Assembly (NCBI GenBank): GCA_038240855.1
Contig: JBBRGI010000128.1
Span: 1-9,520 of the forward strand
Direction: 5' to 3'
DNA length: 9,520 nucleotides
Origin: JAAFHB01 sp038240855
Lineage (GTDB): Bacteria > Bacteroidota > Bacteroidia > Bacteroidales > Prolixibacteraceae
In this document: positions 1 through 7,080 of the stretch, piece after piece
Layout of the letters: each line of letters starts with the position of its first letter
Numbering within the stretch: position 1 is the first letter of the stretch
Notes under the pieces: model-generated
What the model saw: the letters and a program-made list of their open reading frames with translations, nothing else
The model's database searches: none
What the model was told of the DNA's origin: nothing
Position numbers and translations under genes: made by a program

Positions 1-270
1 AAGTTGACAAGCCGATCCGGATGGAAATATTGTTGAGAAAGAACCTATTGAAATATAATATTTAAGAATTGAAGAGATAAGTAATAGGAACTATTTCATG
101 TCGCATTTTAAAAAATGGATTTCGTCCTGAAAGGACCTAATAGATATATATTATAGTTTTTTCCATATTTGAAACTCTTTGTACAATAATATGTTTCACC
201 CATTTTCTGGAGTATCATAACTATTTAAGGCCAATTAAAGCCTTGCATGAAAATCAATGAAAACAAGAGC
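1..270. other. Non-coding A+T-rich region beyond the operon
   Basis: I see no supportable gene here. All frames are short or broken by stops. The only edge-open frames are about 20 codons on the plus strand (3-65) and about 30 codons on the minus strand running off position 1, and neither resembles a known protein end. The stretch contains the small inverted repeat at 124-136 and a weak hairpin at 227-244. It marks the boundary between the nuo operon and whatever lies to the left. Confidence 0.6.
124..136. repeat. Small perfect inverted repeat, possibly a dispersed REP-like element
   Basis: GTCCT (124-128) and AGGAC (132-136) form a 5-bp perfect stem with a 3-nt GAA loop. It lies in non-coding A+T-rich sequence and is preceded by TTC and followed by an AT-rich stretch ending in TTATAG. 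Short hairpins of the form TCGTCCnnnnGGAC followed by an AT-rich tail recur between genes in some Bacteroidota genomes, from memory. One copy in this window cannot establish it as a repeat family. There is no T-run directly after either arm, so it is not a convincing terminator. Confidence 0.3.
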
Positions 271-300
271 AAAAAAGTATGATCATCTCACGTTCATACC
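271..300 (-). terminator. Candidate intrinsic terminator ending the operon
   Basis: On the minus strand the stem arms GTATGA (294-299) and TCATAC (277-282) pair perfectly around an 11-nt loop, extended by one G-T pair (300 with 276). The stem runs straight into a run of six T (271-276), followed by more T-rich sequence. It begins 23 bp after the stop codon of the small unknown gene, where transcription coming from nuo should end. The stem is short and only moderately G+C-rich, so termination may be partial. Confidence 0.6.
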
Positions 301-322
301 GTCCCATTTTGTCACAATAACT

Positions 323-643
323 CTACTTCACAAAGTCCCAGTATTCATCCTTACTTTCGGTGGTATACTGATTCCAGTAGGCCGGATTTACTTTCTTTCC
401 ATCAGGCGTCCTGAGTGCCAGTTCGTAAACTGCAATTACAGGATTAAAAACAAGGTCGGTTACACCAATTGTAAAAAGTGTTAAACCTTCTGCATTGACT
501 TCTTCGGAAACGAGCACCTCAAACTTATTAAATTCGAGTAATTTTCTTAAAAAATCTACACGACCGGCAGATGCACCTTTCTCAACAATAGTGCAACGTG
601 TACCATTTATTTCCTCAACGATATGTTTAGCTTTCAATGTCAT
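323..643 (-). CDS. Small soluble protein of unknown function, downstream of nuoN
   Basis: I do not recognise this family. From the ATG at 641-643 the product has 106 residues. It has no signal peptide, no membrane segment, and a single cysteine (Cys17), so it does not look like a metal or redox protein. By eye it is a mixed alpha/beta protein: a strand near residues 15-20, a helix about 28-38, strands around 41-46 and 55-61, then VTDLVFNPVIAVYELAL (61-77), and a turn TPDGKKVNPAYWNQ (79-92) leading to an acidic, aromatic tail (ESKDEYWDFVK). The frame is open up to a TTG at 698-700, but that extension would run through a promoter match at 685-712, so the ATG is preferred. It lies 74 bp after nuoN on the same strand and is followed by a terminator. 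Position suggests a link to complex I or energy metabolism, but its own promoter allows independent expression. Confidence 0.8.
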   Translation of the reverse strand: MTLKAKHIVEEINGTRCTIVEKGASAGRVDFLRKLLEFNKFEVLVSEEVNAEGLTLFTIGVTDLVFNPVIAVYELALRTPDGKKVNPAYWNQYTTESKDEYWDFVK

Positions 644-684
644 GATCTTCTTTTTATTCCTGATCCTTACTAATTTGAGGTTCC

Positions 685-712
685 CAAAGGTACCCTTCAA
701 TATTTTTCACAA
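685..712 (-). promoter_or_regulatory. Candidate Bacteroidota-type promoter for the small unknown gene
   Basis: Read on the minus strand, TTG (710-712) is followed after 17 bp by TACCTTTG (685-692). This matches the Bacteroidota housekeeping promoter, -33 TTG and -7 TAnnTTTG, at an accepted spacing. It lies between the nuoN stop (718-720) and the preferred ATG of the next gene (643), giving a predicted leader of roughly 35 nt. The 8-bp -7 box matches at all defined positions. A chance match is possible in a single short gap, but the placement is what a real promoter would have. Confidence 0.55.
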
Positions 713-717
713 TCACA

Positions 718-2145
718 TTAATGAATAATTCCGAAACTTAAACTATTGATTAATTCGTATATCTGGCTCCAAAATCCAAGAATGAATATTCCTAGACCAC
801 TCAATACCAATCCAGCGCAGGTGGATAAATCGCTTTTAAAAAAAGCAAGCGGCGTTTCGTTCTTATTGATGAACATGGCTTTAACAACCAGCAAATAATA
901 ATAGAGTGAGATGGTCGCGTTAAGTACGGCAATAAAAACCAGCCAGTAATAACCTGCAGATGCGGCGGATGCAAAAAGGAAGAACTTCCCGAAGAATCCG
1001 GCAACCGGCGGGATCCCTGCCAGGGAAAACAGCGACAACATCATCAAAAGGCTAAGCTTAGGATTTGTCGCGTAAAGGCCGTCGTAATCATCCATCGATT
1101 CTTTGCCTGTAACGGTTGAAATGGCAGAAACCACTCCAAAAGCACCGAGATTCGAAAAGATATAAACGAGCACGAAATAAATCACGGAAGTCATTCCCAT
1201 GGTATTGCCACCTATAATTCCTAGAAGGATAAATCCGGCCTGTGCAATAGATGAAAATGCCAAAAACCTTTTCATATTTTTTTGACGGAGGGCAAACAGG
1301 TTACCTATCGTCATCGTCAGAACGGCAATCAGGTAAAGAATATGATCATAAATGGGCGCGATAGTATTGAATACCGTGAACATCAGAATAATCAGGATAA
1401 AAGCTGCAGCACCTTTTGATATTACGGATAAATATGAGGTGACATTTATCGGTGCACCTTCATAAACATCTGCCGTCCAAAGATGGAAAGGTACAAGTGA
1501 TAATTTAAAGGCCATTCCTGTAAAGAAGAATATAAAGGCCAGCACCTGCAAAGGCGTATTGGCATAAAACTGCATTACCGTATCGAAATAAATTGATCCT
1601 GTTGCACCATAAATCAGCGAAATGCCAAACAGAAGTATGCCTGAAGAGAGTGCAGAACTAAGAATCAGTTTAATACCGGCTTCTGCCGATTTTGTCTGAT
1701 GATGGGTATAGGCGGCCAGAGCGGCAATCGGAATTGTGGCAAGTTCAAGACCCAGGTAAAACATCAGAAAATCACCTGAGGAAATCATAAAGTTCATCCC
1801 GATCAGTGTTGAGAAGAGCAAAATAAAATACTCGCTGATTTTCTCCCTGTTTTCTTCTTTCTTTAACCAGGTTACCGATTGCAACAAAATAATCAGTACC
1901 CCAATGTTAAGAATATTTTTCATCATGAGTAGCAATGCGTTGGTACGGTACATTCCCCCGAAAAGCACACTTGGCTCCGACGGCAAAAATCCAACGACAG
2001 TATGGATCAGAAACAGTGAGAGCGTTATTGGAATAATCAAATGTTTATCCCTGTTGTGAAGGTTCAGATCGATGATGAGAATAACCAATGCCATTACAGT
2101 AAGCATCAGCTCGTGTCGCATGGTCAGAATATCGCTAAAGTTCAT
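718..2145 (-). CDS. nuoN: NADH-quinone oxidoreductase subunit N (proximal antiporter-like pump)
   Basis: NuoN is the antiporter-like pump next to NuoK. From the ATG at 2143-2145 (MNFSDILTM) the protein has 475 residues, the usual size. Key residues are intact: Glu134 on TM5 (FYLGLELATIP, E. coli Glu133), Lys214 on TM7 (MAFKLSLVPFHLWTADVYEGAP, E. coli Lys217), Lys244 on TM8 (VISKGAAAF, E. coli Lys247), and Lys387 on TM12 (VAGFFGKFFLF, E. coli Lys395). The frame is open upstream to an ATG at 2314-2316, but those 57 extra codons overlap nuoM by 145 bp and encode a hydrophilic stretch unlike a NuoN N-terminus. I therefore choose the internal ATG, 26 bp after the nuoM stop. It is the last complex I gene of the operon. 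Confidence 0.96.
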   Translation of the reverse strand: MNFSDILTMRHELMLTVMALVILIIDLNLHNRDKHLIIPITLSLFLIHTVVGFLPSEPSVLFGGMYRTNALLLMMKNILNIGVLIILLQSVTWLKKEENREKISEYFILLFSTLIGMNFMISSGDFLMFYLGLELATIPIAALAAYTHHQTKSAEAGIKLILSSALSSGILLFGISLIYGATGSIYFDTVMQFYANTPLQVLAFIFFFTGMAFKLSLVPFHLWTADVYEGAPINVTSYLSVISKGAAAFILIILMFTVFNTIAPIYDHILYLIAVLTMTIGNLFALRQKNMKRFLAFSSIAQAGFILLGIIGGNTMGMTSVIYFVLVYIFSNLGAFGVVSAISTVTGKESMDDYDGLYATNPKLSLLMMLSLFSLAGIPPVAGFFGKFFLFASAASAGYYWLVFIAVLNATISLYYYLLVVKAMFINKNETPLAFFKSDLSTCAGLVLSGLGIFILGFWSQIYELINSLSFGIIH

Positions 2146-2171
2146 AAATGGAAACTTATTATGCTGAATAA

Positions 2172-3683
2172 TTATAATCCTGTTATTTGAATCGAAGAGA
2201 GCCTTTCCATAATCGGAGCCAGGCTGTAAGTAATCATGTTTGACAGCCAGAGCGGGGCAGTCCCAATTGCCGTAATAGCCAAAACAAGTGTGATGGTTGA
2301 AATCCGTTCGTACCATTTCGCATCAGTCAGTTCGAGAAAATGGTCATTTTTGATAGGACCAAGTAACAGGATACCAACAACACGCAGGATGTAAACTGCA
2401 GTGATTACAATGGATGAAGCAGCAAGTATGGTGATTACACGGTGAAAAACATCGGTATGCTGGAAAGCCCCGATGAAAATGGTCATCTCTGCTACGAATC
2501 CGCTGAATCCCGGGAGCCCCAGTGATGCAAGACCAGCTATCACATAAACCACCCCTAAAAATGGAATGACTTTCATTAATCCACCCATTTCATTGATCAT
2601 CCGGGTATGTGTTCTGCCATAAATCATCCCGATCAGGGCAAAGAAAAGAGCTGTCATTAAACCATGCGAGATCATCTGGATAACGGCACCGTTCATCGCA
2701 GTCTGGTTCATCATTAAAACGGCAAACAAAACAAGTCCGCAATGGCTTACTGATGAATAGGCATTAATATATTTAAGGTCGTTCTGAACAATGGCCGCAA
2801 ATGCACCATAAACGACGCTGATGGAAGTAAGTATAAGGAATATCCATGCCTGTTCATGTGCTGCTTCGGGCATAAGGAAGATTGCAACACGAAATGCTCC
2901 GTAACCACCAAGTTTCATCAATACGCCGGCGTGAAGCATCGAGACGGCTGTCGGGGCAGAAGCGTGGCCGTCGGGCGACCAGGTATGAAAGGGGAAAAGT
3001 GCGCCAAGTATTCCAAACCCGATAAATGTAAACGGGAAAAGAAACCGTTGCATTTCAATCGGGATGACCACCTTTGATATTTCCATAATATTAAACGACA
3101 ACGGATTCCCATCGGGAGCGCTGAAGAAATATATTCCGAGCAATCCTACCAGTAACATTGCAGATCCGGCCATCAGCATCAATGTGAGTTTCATCGCCGA
3201 ATACTCCTTCGGTCCTGAACCCCAGATGCCGATCAATAAGTACATCGGGATTACTGCCAGTTCATAGAACAGGAACATAGTGAACAGGTCGATCGATATG
3301 AAGAAACCAAAGACCCCGGAGGCAAGGATGATCAGGGAGATAAAAAACTCACGCGGCAAATACTCCATTTTCCACGAGGCAAATATCCCGGCAAAAACGA
3401 CGATCCCGGTAAGGGCAATCATCGCAACCGAAATTCCGTCTACTCCAAGTGCATAGTGAATATTGAGCGAGGGAAACCAGATTGCATCATACATGAATAA
3501 CATAGGTGCAGTATTTCCCGCGCTTCTTTCAGCCAGGTAAAGATAAACAAGTACAAACGACAGGATAAGTTGAATTCCCATCCCGACTGCCGAAACCACC
3601 CGTGACTGCTTTAAGTCTTTGGTCAGCAATATTCCACCAACCGTGAGCAAGGGGACCAGTACGAATAAATTAAGTATATTCAT
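2172..3683 (-). CDS. nuoM: NADH-quinone oxidoreductase subunit M (antiporter-like pump, variant TM7)
   Basis: NuoM is the middle antiporter-like pump, between NuoL and NuoN. The product has 503 residues with a fully hydrophobic multi-span layout. Visible landmarks are Glu141 on TM5 (LFYELAVIPMYLLIG, E. coli Glu144), Lys257 on TM8 (AGVLMKLGGYG, E. coli Lys265), and Glu399 on TM12 (GFSGFVAEMTIF, E. coli Glu407). The TM7 lysine that is normally essential (E. coli Lys234, five residues before the P of PLHGW) is missing: the sequence reads ILGALFPFHTWSPDGH and the aligned residue is Leu226. The 31-residue spacing to the TM8 lysine equals that of E. coli, so the alignment is firm, and no other lysine lies in this helix. 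It may belong to a NuoM subtype that uses a different proton path. ATG start, 15 bp after nuoL. Confidence 0.95.
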   Translation of the reverse strand: MNILNLFVLVPLLTVGGILLTKDLKQSRVVSAVGMGIQLILSFVLVYLYLAERSAGNTAPMLFMYDAIWFPSLNIHYALGVDGISVAMIALTGIVVFAGIFASWKMEYLPREFFISLIILASGVFGFFISIDLFTMFLFYELAVIPMYLLIGIWGSGPKEYSAMKLTLMLMAGSAMLLVGLLGIYFFSAPDGNPLSFNIMEISKVVIPIEMQRFLFPFTFIGFGILGALFPFHTWSPDGHASAPTAVSMLHAGVLMKLGGYGAFRVAIFLMPEAAHEQAWIFLILTSISVVYGAFAAIVQNDLKYINAYSSVSHCGLVLFAVLMMNQTAMNGAVIQMISHGLMTALFFALIGMIYGRTHTRMINEMGGLMKVIPFLGVVYVIAGLASLGLPGFSGFVAEMTIFIGAFQHTDVFHRVITILAASSIVITAVYILRVVGILLLGPIKNDHFLELTDAKWYERISTITLVLAITAIGTAPLWLSNMITYSLAPIMERLSSIQITGL

Positions 3684-3698
3684 TTTATATTCAGTTTC

Positions 3699-5615
3699 TT
3701 ACAAAAGATAGACAAAGATGAGAACTAAGACTACGGTTCCACTGACAAATACGAAACCGTATTGCTGAAGTTTTCCCGATTGCAGGCCTTTTACCGCATA
3801 GGCAGTATATTGTGTAATCCCGGCAATACCGTTCATTGTAGCATCCACCACATGACGATCGAACCAGGCAATGGGTTTGGAAATCAGTTGGAAAATAATT
3901 TTCCGCGTTACAAACAAATAAACTTCATCCCAATAGAATTTATGGTGAGCCCAGGTGTAAAGATGTTTAAACGTACCTGCTACTTTATCGGGCAGCGCGT
4001 TCTCTTTTTTATACATGACTGTGGCTACCACAATTCCCAAAACGCCAATCAGTACTGATGGAATAGCAATCATCAGATCGATGTGTGAATCAAAACCGAT
4101 CCCGTCGGAAGTCACAAGGTGATGGAAAGGAATAAAGCCTGCGAATACAGATCCGAACGCGAGTACCATTAACGGTATGGTCATCACTATCGGCGCCTCA
4201 TGTGGAGTATGATGATAATGGGTATTTTTCCCCCAGAATATCCCGTAATAAAGACGGAACATATAAAAAGCGGTTAGTCCGGCCACGATGTATTCAATGG
4301 CAAACAGCAGTTTATTACTACGAAATGCCGCTACAAGAATCTCATCCTTACTGAAAAATCCAGAGAAAGGTGGAATTCCGGCAATGGTAAGACAGGCGAT
4401 TAAAAAGGTGATATGAGTGATGGGCAGGTGTTTGCGAAGATTTCCCATACTTCCGATTTCGTTGCTATGAACTGCGTGGATTACTGCCCCTGCTCCCAGG
4501 AATAACAATGCTTTAAACATTGCGTGAGTGAAAAGATGGAAATTAGAGGCCATAAAGCCTAAACCCTCTTCTCCACCATAACCCGAAACTCCTAATGAAA
4601 GCATCATATAACCAATCTGCGACATGGTTGAAAAGGCCAGCACCCTTTTAATATCGGTTTGCGTACAGGCAATCACAGCAGCGAATATTGAAGAAAATCC
4701 ACCGACCCAGGCCACAACCATCAAAGCATCGGGCGCCCCAAGGGCATAAACAGGAAATAGTCTGGCCACCAGATAAACTCCGGCGACAACCATGGTAGCG
4801 GCATGAATCAATGCCGACACAGGAGTCGGACCTTCCATGGCATCGGGTAACCAAATATGGAACGGGAACATTGCCGACTTACCCGCACCTCCCACAAATA
4901 TAAAGATCAGTGACCATGTTAATACAGACATGCCCATAAAGGCTGCTCCCCCTGCTGATGCAATTGCCGGTCCGTTTGGATCAGTCAATGTCTGGAAATC
5001 GAAGGTTCCGGTATTGAATGACAACATCAGGATCCCGATCAGGAAACCAAGGTCAGCAAAACGTGTGACTATAAATGCCTTCTTCGAAGCGGCCACTGCG
5101 CTTGGTTTCTCGTAATAATAACCAATCAGTAAAAAGGACGATACTCCAACCAATTCCCAGAAGATATACATCTGGAAAATATTTGTTGCCAGTACAAGAC
5201 CTAACATCGAAAAGCTGAATAATGACAGAAAAGAGAAGAAACGGTAAAAACCGGGGTCACCCTTCATATAACCAATACTGTAAATATGTACCATCCACGA
5301 TACAGTAGTGACGACCACAAGCATCATCACCGATATCGGATCAATCAGAATTCCAAGATGGATGGTAAGTTTATCGGTAAGATTAAGCCATTCGACTTCA
5401 AAACCTTTGATTGAAGTGTAGGCGGCTCCGTGAACATGCTCACCGATAAAATAGCGGAAGGCAGTATAATAGGATAAGATCGCTGAAATCCCAAGACCCG
5501 TTGACCCGATAAGTCCGGTAACAAAGGGTTTTATTTTATGCCCTGTGAGTCCGAGGAACAGGAACACAAAAAGCGGGATCAGTGGAATGAGTAATGTGTA
5601 TGTATAACTGGCCAT
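3699..5615 (-). CDS. nuoL: NADH-quinone oxidoreductase subunit L (distal antiporter-like pump)
   Basis: NuoL is the antiporter-like proton pump at the far end of the membrane arm, related to MrpA. The 638-residue product is slightly longer than E. coli NuoL (613). The pump residues are intact: Glu154 on TM5 (FWELVGVSSFLLIGYYYE), Lys246 on TM7 (GKSAMFPFHIWLPDAMEGPT), the HLFTH pair of histidines in a later helix, and the TM12 lysine in FFSKDEIL. The C-terminal portion contains the region for the long lateral helix that runs along NuoM and NuoN, with FYWDEVY before it and KGLQSGKLQQYGF leading into the final membrane helix, all typical of NuoL. The ATG is 32 bp after nuoK; the TAA stop is 15 bp before nuoM. 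Nothing suggests a fusion or truncation. Confidence 0.97.
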   Translation of the reverse strand: MASYTYTLLIPLIPLFVFLFLGLTGHKIKPFVTGLIGSTGLGISAILSYYTAFRYFIGEHVHGAAYTSIKGFEVEWLNLTDKLTIHLGILIDPISVMMLVVVTTVSWMVHIYSIGYMKGDPGFYRFFSFLSLFSFSMLGLVLATNIFQMYIFWELVGVSSFLLIGYYYEKPSAVAASKKAFIVTRFADLGFLIGILMLSFNTGTFDFQTLTDPNGPAIASAGGAAFMGMSVLTWSLIFIFVGGAGKSAMFPFHIWLPDAMEGPTPVSALIHAATMVVAGVYLVARLFPVYALGAPDALMVVAWVGGFSSIFAAVIACTQTDIKRVLAFSTMSQIGYMMLSLGVSGYGGEEGLGFMASNFHLFTHAMFKALLFLGAGAVIHAVHSNEIGSMGNLRKHLPITHITFLIACLTIAGIPPFSGFFSKDEILVAAFRSNKLLFAIEYIVAGLTAFYMFRLYYGIFWGKNTHYHHTPHEAPIVMTIPLMVLAFGSVFAGFIPFHHLVTSDGIGFDSHIDLMIAIPSVLIGVLGIVVATVMYKKENALPDKVAGTFKHLYTWAHHKFYWDEVYLFVTRKIIFQLISKPIAWFDRHVVDATMNGIAGITQYTAYAVKGLQSGKLQQYGFVFVSGTVVLVLIFVYLL

Positions 5616-5647
5616 ATCTGATAATTCTCTTTTCGGTTAGTAAATTT

Positions 5648-5965
5648 TCAGTATTTCATTTCATCGACATTCTCTACATCGATTGATTTAAAATTGCGGT
5701 AAATATTAATAATGATGGCTATTGCTACAGCAGCCTCGGCGGCAGCCACAGCGATGACGATCAGCATAAAAAAATGCCCTTCAAGATGCTGCGGATAGAG
5801 GTAGCGGTTAAATGCCACAAAATTGATATTGACTGAATTCAGGATTAACTCGATAGACATAAGCATGGTAATCAGGTTCCGGCGTGTCAAAAAACCATAG
5901 ATGCCAATAAAAAACATCAGGGTACTGATTACTAAAAAATAGCTAAGCGGAATATTTTGGATCAT
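5648..5965 (-). CDS. nuoK: NADH-quinone oxidoreductase subunit K
   Basis: NuoK is a three-helix membrane subunit related to MrpC of Na+/H+ antiporters. It provides buried glutamates in the proton path between NuoH/NuoJ and NuoN. The product has 105 residues. Both key acidic residues are present: Glu39 in MSIELILNSVN (equivalent to E. coli Glu36) and Glu77 in AAAEAAVAIAI (equivalent to Glu72). The short loop between TM2 and TM3 is two residues longer than in E. coli by the spacing of these glutamates. The C-terminal tail SIDVENVDEMKY matches the usual acidic NuoK end. ATG start, 47 bp after nuoJ and 32 bp before nuoL. Confidence 0.96.
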   Translation of the reverse strand: MIQNIPLSYFLVISTLMFFIGIYGFLTRRNLITMLMSIELILNSVNINFVAFNRYLYPQHLEGHFFMLIVIAVAAAEAAVAIAIIINIYRNFKSIDVENVDEMKY

Positions 5966-6012
5966 ATGACAAAAATTATCTGTATCTGGAATAATCAGAT
6001 GAATACTATAAC

Positions 6013-6528
6013 CTATTGTTTAAGGGTCCTCTCCTTTTTGGCTACAACGATTGCACCAATCATGGCTGCCAGTAAAAGAACGGAGGCTACTTCAAAAGGC
6101 AACGCGTAGCCATCTCTGTTATACGATACCAGCGAATTACCTATATCCGTAATAGTTAATTGAGGATCGGTACCCGGGTTCGGAATAAAACTAAACCGCA
6201 GTATAGTCATCAGTGTCAGAGTTGCCCCGGCCAATGTAGCAAGTGCAGACAACAGGCTTTGCTTTACAGTAGCCATAGCTGCCCGTTCACTAAGGTGACT
6301 GGTCAGCAGAATGGAAAAGATAATCAGCACCACTATACCGCCGGCATAGACTGTAAGTTGAACGGCAGCCAGGAAGTTATAATTCATCATGAAATATAAC
6401 CCGGCAGTTGAAATCAAAACGAACAACAGGTAGACTGCCGCCCTCAGAATTCGCCTGCTTGTAACGGTCAGTACCGAAAAAATCAGGATCATTGCCCCAA
6501 TCAGATAAAACATTACTTCATTAACCAT
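6013..6528 (-). CDS. nuoJ: NADH-quinone oxidoreductase subunit J
   Basis: NuoJ is a small integral membrane subunit placed between NuoH and the antiporter-like subunits, and part of the axis that transmits the energy of quinone reduction to the pumps. The product has 171 residues and about five membrane segments. The conserved TM3 stretch LTVYAGGIVVLIIF (residues 58-71) includes Tyr61, the equivalent of E. coli Tyr59 next to the helix bulge (pi-bulge) that changes shape during turnover. The last membrane segment is preceded by ALPFEVASVLLLAAMIGA, also typical of the family. The C-terminus is short and basic (KKERTLKQ). It starts with ATG 51 bp after nuoI. The size and hydrophobic layout fit the family, and the neighbours on both sides confirm the assignment. 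Confidence 0.95.
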   Translation of the reverse strand: MVNEVMFYLIGAMILIFSVLTVTSRRILRAAVYLLFVLISTAGLYFMMNYNFLAAVQLTVYAGGIVVLIIFSILLTSHLSERAAMATVKQSLLSALATLAGATLTLMTILRFSFIPNPGTDPQLTITDIGNSLVSYNRDGYALPFEVASVLLLAAMIGAIVVAKKERTLKQ

Positions 6529-6579
6529 AAACTGTATTCTTAATATTCTGAATCAAATTGATCTGACTAAACTTAGAAT

Positions 6580-7062
6580 TTATTCTTTTACGCCTTCCGA
6601 AATTTTGGAGCCCGGTTTATTCAGCACTTTTGTAAGTTTTGTGCGATCCCAGACAGCATGCTCAAATTCCTGACCCATTACTATAGCACCTGTTGGGCAC
6701 GTCTTCACACAAAGATTACAGAAAGTACACATCCCCAGATGGTAAATATGACGGTCAATTACCCGCTTCTTTTTCCCTTCGGGGGTTATGATTGATTTTG
6801 TAATAATTTCAATCGAACCGTTGGGGCAATTGAGTTCGCAAATTCCGCAACCCGTACATTTGTGTTCATTATTTTCGGTGTGTGGCATGATTACCTCGCC
6901 ACGATAACGTTCGAACATTACCAGCGTATCGCGATTTTCGGGGTATTGATGTGTAAGGTGTTTCCAGGGAGTGAAAAAGTACTTTCCGGTAACCTTCATC
7001 CCGACCAAAAGTGTCCAGACACCTTTGAAGATTGAAACGATATATTGGATAAAAGAATTCAT
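6580..7062 (-). CDS. nuoI: NADH-quinone oxidoreductase subunit I (2x[4Fe-4S] ferredoxin-type)
   Basis: NuoI carries the two [4Fe-4S] clusters (N6a, N6b) that pass electrons towards NuoB's N2 cluster and the quinone. From the ATG at 7060-7062 the protein is 160 residues. Cluster ligands are visible as two CxxCxxCxxxCP motifs: Cys69, 72, 75, 79 (CTGCGICELNCP) and Cys112, 115, 118, 122 (CTFCNLCVKTCP). A hydrophobic, amphipathic N-terminus (about residues 1-30) probably anchors it to NuoH, and the family motif RYRGE is at 52-56. The frame stays open upstream to a TTG at 7078-7080 that abuts the nuoH stop. I prefer the ATG because it gives the usual NuoI N-terminus and leaves an A-rich leader. With NuoEFG not encoded nearby, this subunit is the likely contact point for an alternative donor such as ferredoxin; that is inference. 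Confidence 0.96.
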   Translation of the reverse strand: MNSFIQYIVSIFKGVWTLLVGMKVTGKYFFTPWKHLTHQYPENRDTLVMFERYRGEVIMPHTENNEHKCTGCGICELNCPNGSIEIITKSIITPEGKKKRVIDRHIYHLGMCTFCNLCVKTCPTGAIVMGQEFEHAVWDRTKLTKVLNKPGSKISEGVKE

Positions 7063-7080
7063 ATTTTGCTTATAATTCAA

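Noticed and set aside
1..90. Minus-strand frame open for about 30 codons to the left edge, and a 20-codon plus-strand frame at 3-65
   Set aside because: Neither has a recognisable sequence, and the A+T-rich composition makes short open frames common; no gene end can be supported.
227..244. Hairpin AAGGC / GCCTT with an 8-nt loop
   Set aside because: Only a 5-bp stem and no T-run on either strand; a weak chance structure in A+T-rich sequence.
644..700. TTG-start extension of the small unknown gene
   Set aside because: The added codons cover a strong promoter match (-7 box at 685-692) and encode a basic lead unlike the rest of the protein; the ATG at 643 is better.
257..728. Plus-strand open frames at 257-484 and 495-728
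   Set aside because: They lie antisense to the small gene and the terminator, show no recognisable domain, and start in poor context; they look like shadows.
2146..2316. Upstream extension of nuoN to an ATG at 2316
   Set aside because: It would overlap nuoM by 145 bp and add a hydrophilic 57-residue stretch not found in NuoN; the ATG at 2145 gives the normal N-terminus and length.
5984..6000. Hairpin ATCTG / CAGAT in the nuoJ-nuoK gap
   Set aside because: A 5-bp stem with a 7-nt loop and no T-run directly after it; too weak to call a regulatory site or terminator within an operon whose genes must all be expressed.
7063..7080. TTG start for nuoI adding six residues
   Set aside because: An ATG six codons downstream gives the standard NuoI start with an A-rich leader; the TTG abuts the nuoH stop. 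The TTG cannot be fully excluded.
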